Positions 5,844 to 7,782 of a stretch of DNA of 7,782 bases are shown one piece after another. The DNA lies in the NCBI GenBank assembly GCA_947176685.1, contig CAMWRL010000080.1, positions 1-7,782 of the forward strand. Reading direction: 5' to 3'. Source of the stretch: an uncultured Ruminococcus sp. (GTDB lineage Bacteria > Bacillota > Clostridia > Oscillospirales > Ruminococcaceae). Each line of letters starts with the position of its first letter. Positions within the stretch are counted from its first letter, which is position 1. Position numbers and translations under genes: made by a program. A model generated the notes under the pieces. That model was given only the letters and a program-made list of their open reading frames with translations, was not told the DNA's origin and did not search any database.

Positions 5844-7043
5844 TCAGAGACTGTTTACGACGTAAATCATGTTGCCGCCATTGCGTTTAGCGTTATGCAT
5901 AACGTTGTCCATTTTTAGAAGCAGTGAACTTACATTGAGACAATCATTCGGGAGATAGTGATAGATACTTCCCGAAGCCGTACATTGTACCATAATACTT
6001 TCGATAGTGACCGGAGTTGACATTGTGGCACGTATTTTGTCGGCGATTCTCTGAGCCTGACTGTCAGGCACGTTGTCGTGGAATATAAAGCAGAATTCAT
6101 TGCTTGTAATGTTGTAGATTGTTGCGGAATCGCTGAACTCCTGAGTAAGCATTTCGCCTATAGCCGCAAGGTATTCGTCACCGAACTCATATCCGTATGT
6201 ATCGTTGATAATGCGGAAGTTATCGATATCGAAAACGCCTATATTGAACTGGTCTGTTTCAAGTCTGTCTGAGAGGTCATCTTCAAGGGCATAACGGTTT
6301 TTCATACCGGTAAGGATATTTGTCATAGCAATATCCTGCACTTTCTGGTTGGAGCTTTCCAGCTTACGACCGGCGGCAGCAATCTGTCTTTCCTGCATCT
6401 GGAGAAGCTGCATACGGCGTTTAGTTGATTTTGCAAGATTATGTACGATTATTTCGCTGACTAAAAGTATCGCAAGCAGGAACAGGAAGCCGATACCAAA
6501 AAGAAGTGAGTTTCGAGCCATAAGTTTTTCAGCGTCATTCTTACCGATTTCAAGGGTTGCCATAATCATTTCAACAGCGGCGTTCTGGGTCGGGTGGATT
6601 TCCTGAAGATAAATACTTTTAAGCTGTTCAGGTTCAAGTCCGGCAAATACGTGTTCCAGTTCAAGCAGTTTGTTGTCGTATGATTCAACAAGAAGTTTTG
6701 CGTGGTTGTATCTTTTCTTTTCAAGGTCGGAATGCTGGATTTTTTCGTATTGTTTCATACTTTCCCTGATGTTGTCAAATGAGTTGTGGATATTGGTTAC
6801 ATTTGACATAGGGTTGCCCATATTGGAAACTATCATAAGTACTTCACGGTTTACTGTAAGCAGTTCTTCGCTTACGGTTGACATATGTTTGAGAGAGTTC
6901 ATATTACGGTTGTAAACGTTTCTGCCGTTATAGAATACTATTGTACTGTTGACTATGTTGAGAGCCATAATTATGAAAATCATAATATAAGCAATGGTGA
7001 AGTTTTTCTGACTTTTTGAGCCTTGATAACCTTTGTTAGCCAT
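5844..7043 (-). CDS. Membrane receptor with a degenerate GGDEF domain
   Basis: A 399-residue two-TM receptor. TM1 is at about 15-38; an extracytoplasmic, mostly helical region at about 40-178 resembles the four-helix-bundle sensors of chemoreceptors; TM2 is at about 179-201. A cytoplasmic helical linker (about 203-238) leads to a GGDEF-family domain at about 240-399. The fold motifs are recognisable: ILTGMKNR at 243-250, metal-site equivalents D272, N280 and D289, and NAKRNGGNMI near the end. However, the signature loop reads TSNEF (313-317) in place of GGDEF, losing both glycines needed for GTP, and no RxxD inhibitory site is visible. Cyclase activity is therefore doubtful; it may bind nucleotide or act through a partner. 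The start at 7043 follows GGAGGAA at 7057-7051 and overlaps the end of the substrate-binding protein gene by 8 nt, so the two are translationally coupled. It ends at the bidirectional terminator. Confidence 0.9.
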   Translation of the reverse strand: MANKGYQGSKSQKNFTIAYIMIFIIMALNIVNSTIVFYNGRNVYNRNMNSLKHMSTVSEELLTVNREVLMIVSNMGNPMSNVTNIHNSFDNIRESMKQYEKIQHSDLEKKRYNHAKLLVESYDNKLLELEHVFAGLEPEQLKSIYLQEIHPTQNAAVEMIMATLEIGKNDAEKLMARNSLLFGIGFLFLLAILLVSEIIVHNLAKSTKRRMQLLQMQERQIAAAGRKLESSNQKVQDIAMTNILTGMKNRYALEDDLSDRLETDQFNIGVFDIDNFRIINDTYGYEFGDEYLAAIGEMLTQEFSDSATIYNITSNEFCFIFHDNVPDSQAQRIADKIRATMSTPVTIESIMVQCTASGSIYHYLPNDCLNVSSLLLKMDNVMHNAKRNGGNMIYVVNSL

Positions 7044-7782
7044 TATTAAATTCCTCCATAAATTTTGTCGGGTTCATAATAAGCTGAATATCGCTGTTGT
7101 TTATATTGTCTTTTGTAACAAATGTGGCACCGGTATCGACAGAACCGGCGATATTCTGACCGTTTATCAGGTCGTTTGCGTATCTTACACTGATATAACC
7201 TGCGTTATAGGGATTCTGGAGTATGAATCCGTCAAGTACGCCGTTGTCCATATATTCATCGGAACTTTTTGAGCCTTCCTTGCTGTAGAATGAGTCGAAT
7301 CCGATAACGTCAACAGAATCTGCCTTGCCGAGTTCGTCAACAGCCATACACGTACCGATTGTTGAACTTTGGCTGGTAGCAAATATCAATCCTATATCCG
7401 GATTGTCATTCATAAGTTTGAGAGCTGCCTCTTTTGATTCAAGGATATTGCCGTTGCCGTTTTCGGTTGCAGCAATATTGATGACATTTTCACCGGCATC
7501 TGCGTTGTAGCTGTCAATCTGGGATGTGAAGCCGCTTTTGCGTTCAATGGAGTTTGAAGCGGTCGGTAAGTGGATAACTATGCCGATACTGCCTTGTCCG
7601 CCCAGCAGGTCAGCAGCCTGTCTTGCGGCGATAGCACCGGCATATGTGTTGTTGGTGCTTATGCAGCAGGAACGTGCTTCTTCTCTGACGTCCGAGTCAA
7701 TGGTCAATACTTTTACTCCGTTGCTCTGAGCCAAATGGAGAGCGTCTGCGAGTTCGTCGTCGTCCGCTGAGGGAGCTATTAT
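7036..7782 (-). CDS. Sugar-type substrate-binding protein, partial (5' end beyond the window)
   Basis: The 3' 248 codons of a periplasmic-binding-protein type I gene; the frame is open to the window edge, so no start, signal peptide or lipobox can be seen. The visible part begins IIAPSADDDELADAL, followed by GVKVLTIDSD, the typical hinge region of ribose/galactose/AI-2-type binding proteins. It continues with GGQGSIGIV, LIFATSQSS, VDVIGFDS and LDGFILQNPYNAGYISVRYA, the usual order of the second lobe and C-terminal crossover, and ends in FMEEFNNG. A TTG at 7734 is only an internal codon, since homology continues upstream of it. Such proteins normally deliver a sugar or signal to an ABC permease, but no permease is adjacent in the visible part. 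Instead the gene overlaps the membrane GGDEF receptor by 8 nt, which suggests it presents ligand to that receptor. Exact ligand unknown. Confidence 0.92.
   Translation of the reverse strand: MIAPSADDDELADALHLAQSNGVKVLTIDSDVREEARSCCISTNNTYAGAIAARQAADLLGGQGSIGIVIHLPTASNSIERKSGFTSQIDSYNADAGENVINIAATENGNGNILESKEAALKLMNDNPDIGLIFATSQSSTIGTCMAVDELGKADSVDVIGFDSFYSKEGSKSSDEYMDNGVLDGFILQNPYNAGYISVRYANDLINGQNIAGSVDTGATFVTKDNINNSDIQLIMNPTKFMEEFNNG
7051..7057 (-). promoter_or_regulatory. Ribosome binding site of the membrane GGDEF gene, inside the upstream gene
   Basis: On the minus strand GGAGGAA lies 7 nt before ATG 7043, within the last codons of the substrate-binding protein gene, and fixes the GGDEF start. 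The arrangement ATGGCTAA (start of one gene, stop of the other) indicates translational coupling and similar output of the two proteins. Confidence 0.85.

Noticed and set aside
7732..7734. Start of the substrate-binding protein at the TTG at 7734
   Set aside because: In-frame codons upstream encode IIAPSADDDELADAL, part of the conserved fold, so the gene continues beyond the window edge.

Overview
The window looks like chromosomal DNA from a low-to-moderate GC Firmicute. Ruminococcus and its relatives in the Oscillospiraceae are my best guess. That rests on the protein style (a cytoplasmic LacI-type sensor fused to GGDEF, several GGDEF proteins close together), on strong AGGAGG-type ribosome binding sites and on consensus sigma-A promoters. 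No mobile element, rRNA, tRNA or CRISPR array is visible.

Layout. (1) 43-2022, plus strand: a soluble diguanylate cyclase with a periplasmic-binding-protein-like sensor, a GAF-like middle and an intact GGDEF domain. (2) 2053-3679, plus strand: an RNA-repair transcription unit. A perfect TTGACA-17-TATAAT promoter is followed by a leader of about 155 nt that holds a 25-residue ORF and a strong intrinsic terminator. Only then come rtcB (RNA ligase) and a 52-residue, very basic small protein, closed by a second terminator. (3) 3771-5832, plus strand: a second strong promoter drives an ArsB/NhaD/SLC13-type membrane transporter and a cytidylate-kinase-like P-loop protein, ending at a bidirectional terminator. 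(4) 7782-5844, minus strand: the 3' part of a sugar-type substrate-binding protein, overlapping by 8 nt a two-TM membrane protein whose GGDEF signature is degenerate (TSNEF).

How the parts relate. The two ends of the window carry two versions of one idea, a type-I periplasmic-binding fold coupled to a GGDEF domain. At the left they are fused in one soluble protein; at the right they are split into an exported binding protein and a membrane receptor. The most interesting regulatory region is the rtcB leader: the only visible promoter lies upstream of an intrinsic terminator, so the RNA ligase can be expressed from it only by read-through or controlled antitermination. The small basic protein after rtcB has its ribosome binding site inside the rtcB 3' end and is a candidate RNA-binding partner.

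Gene-free stretches are short. 2023-2274 holds the rtcB promoter and leader. 3643-3842 holds a terminator, an AT-rich spacer with spaced TTGAAAT copies, and the transporter promoter. No gene-free stretch exceeds about 300 bases.
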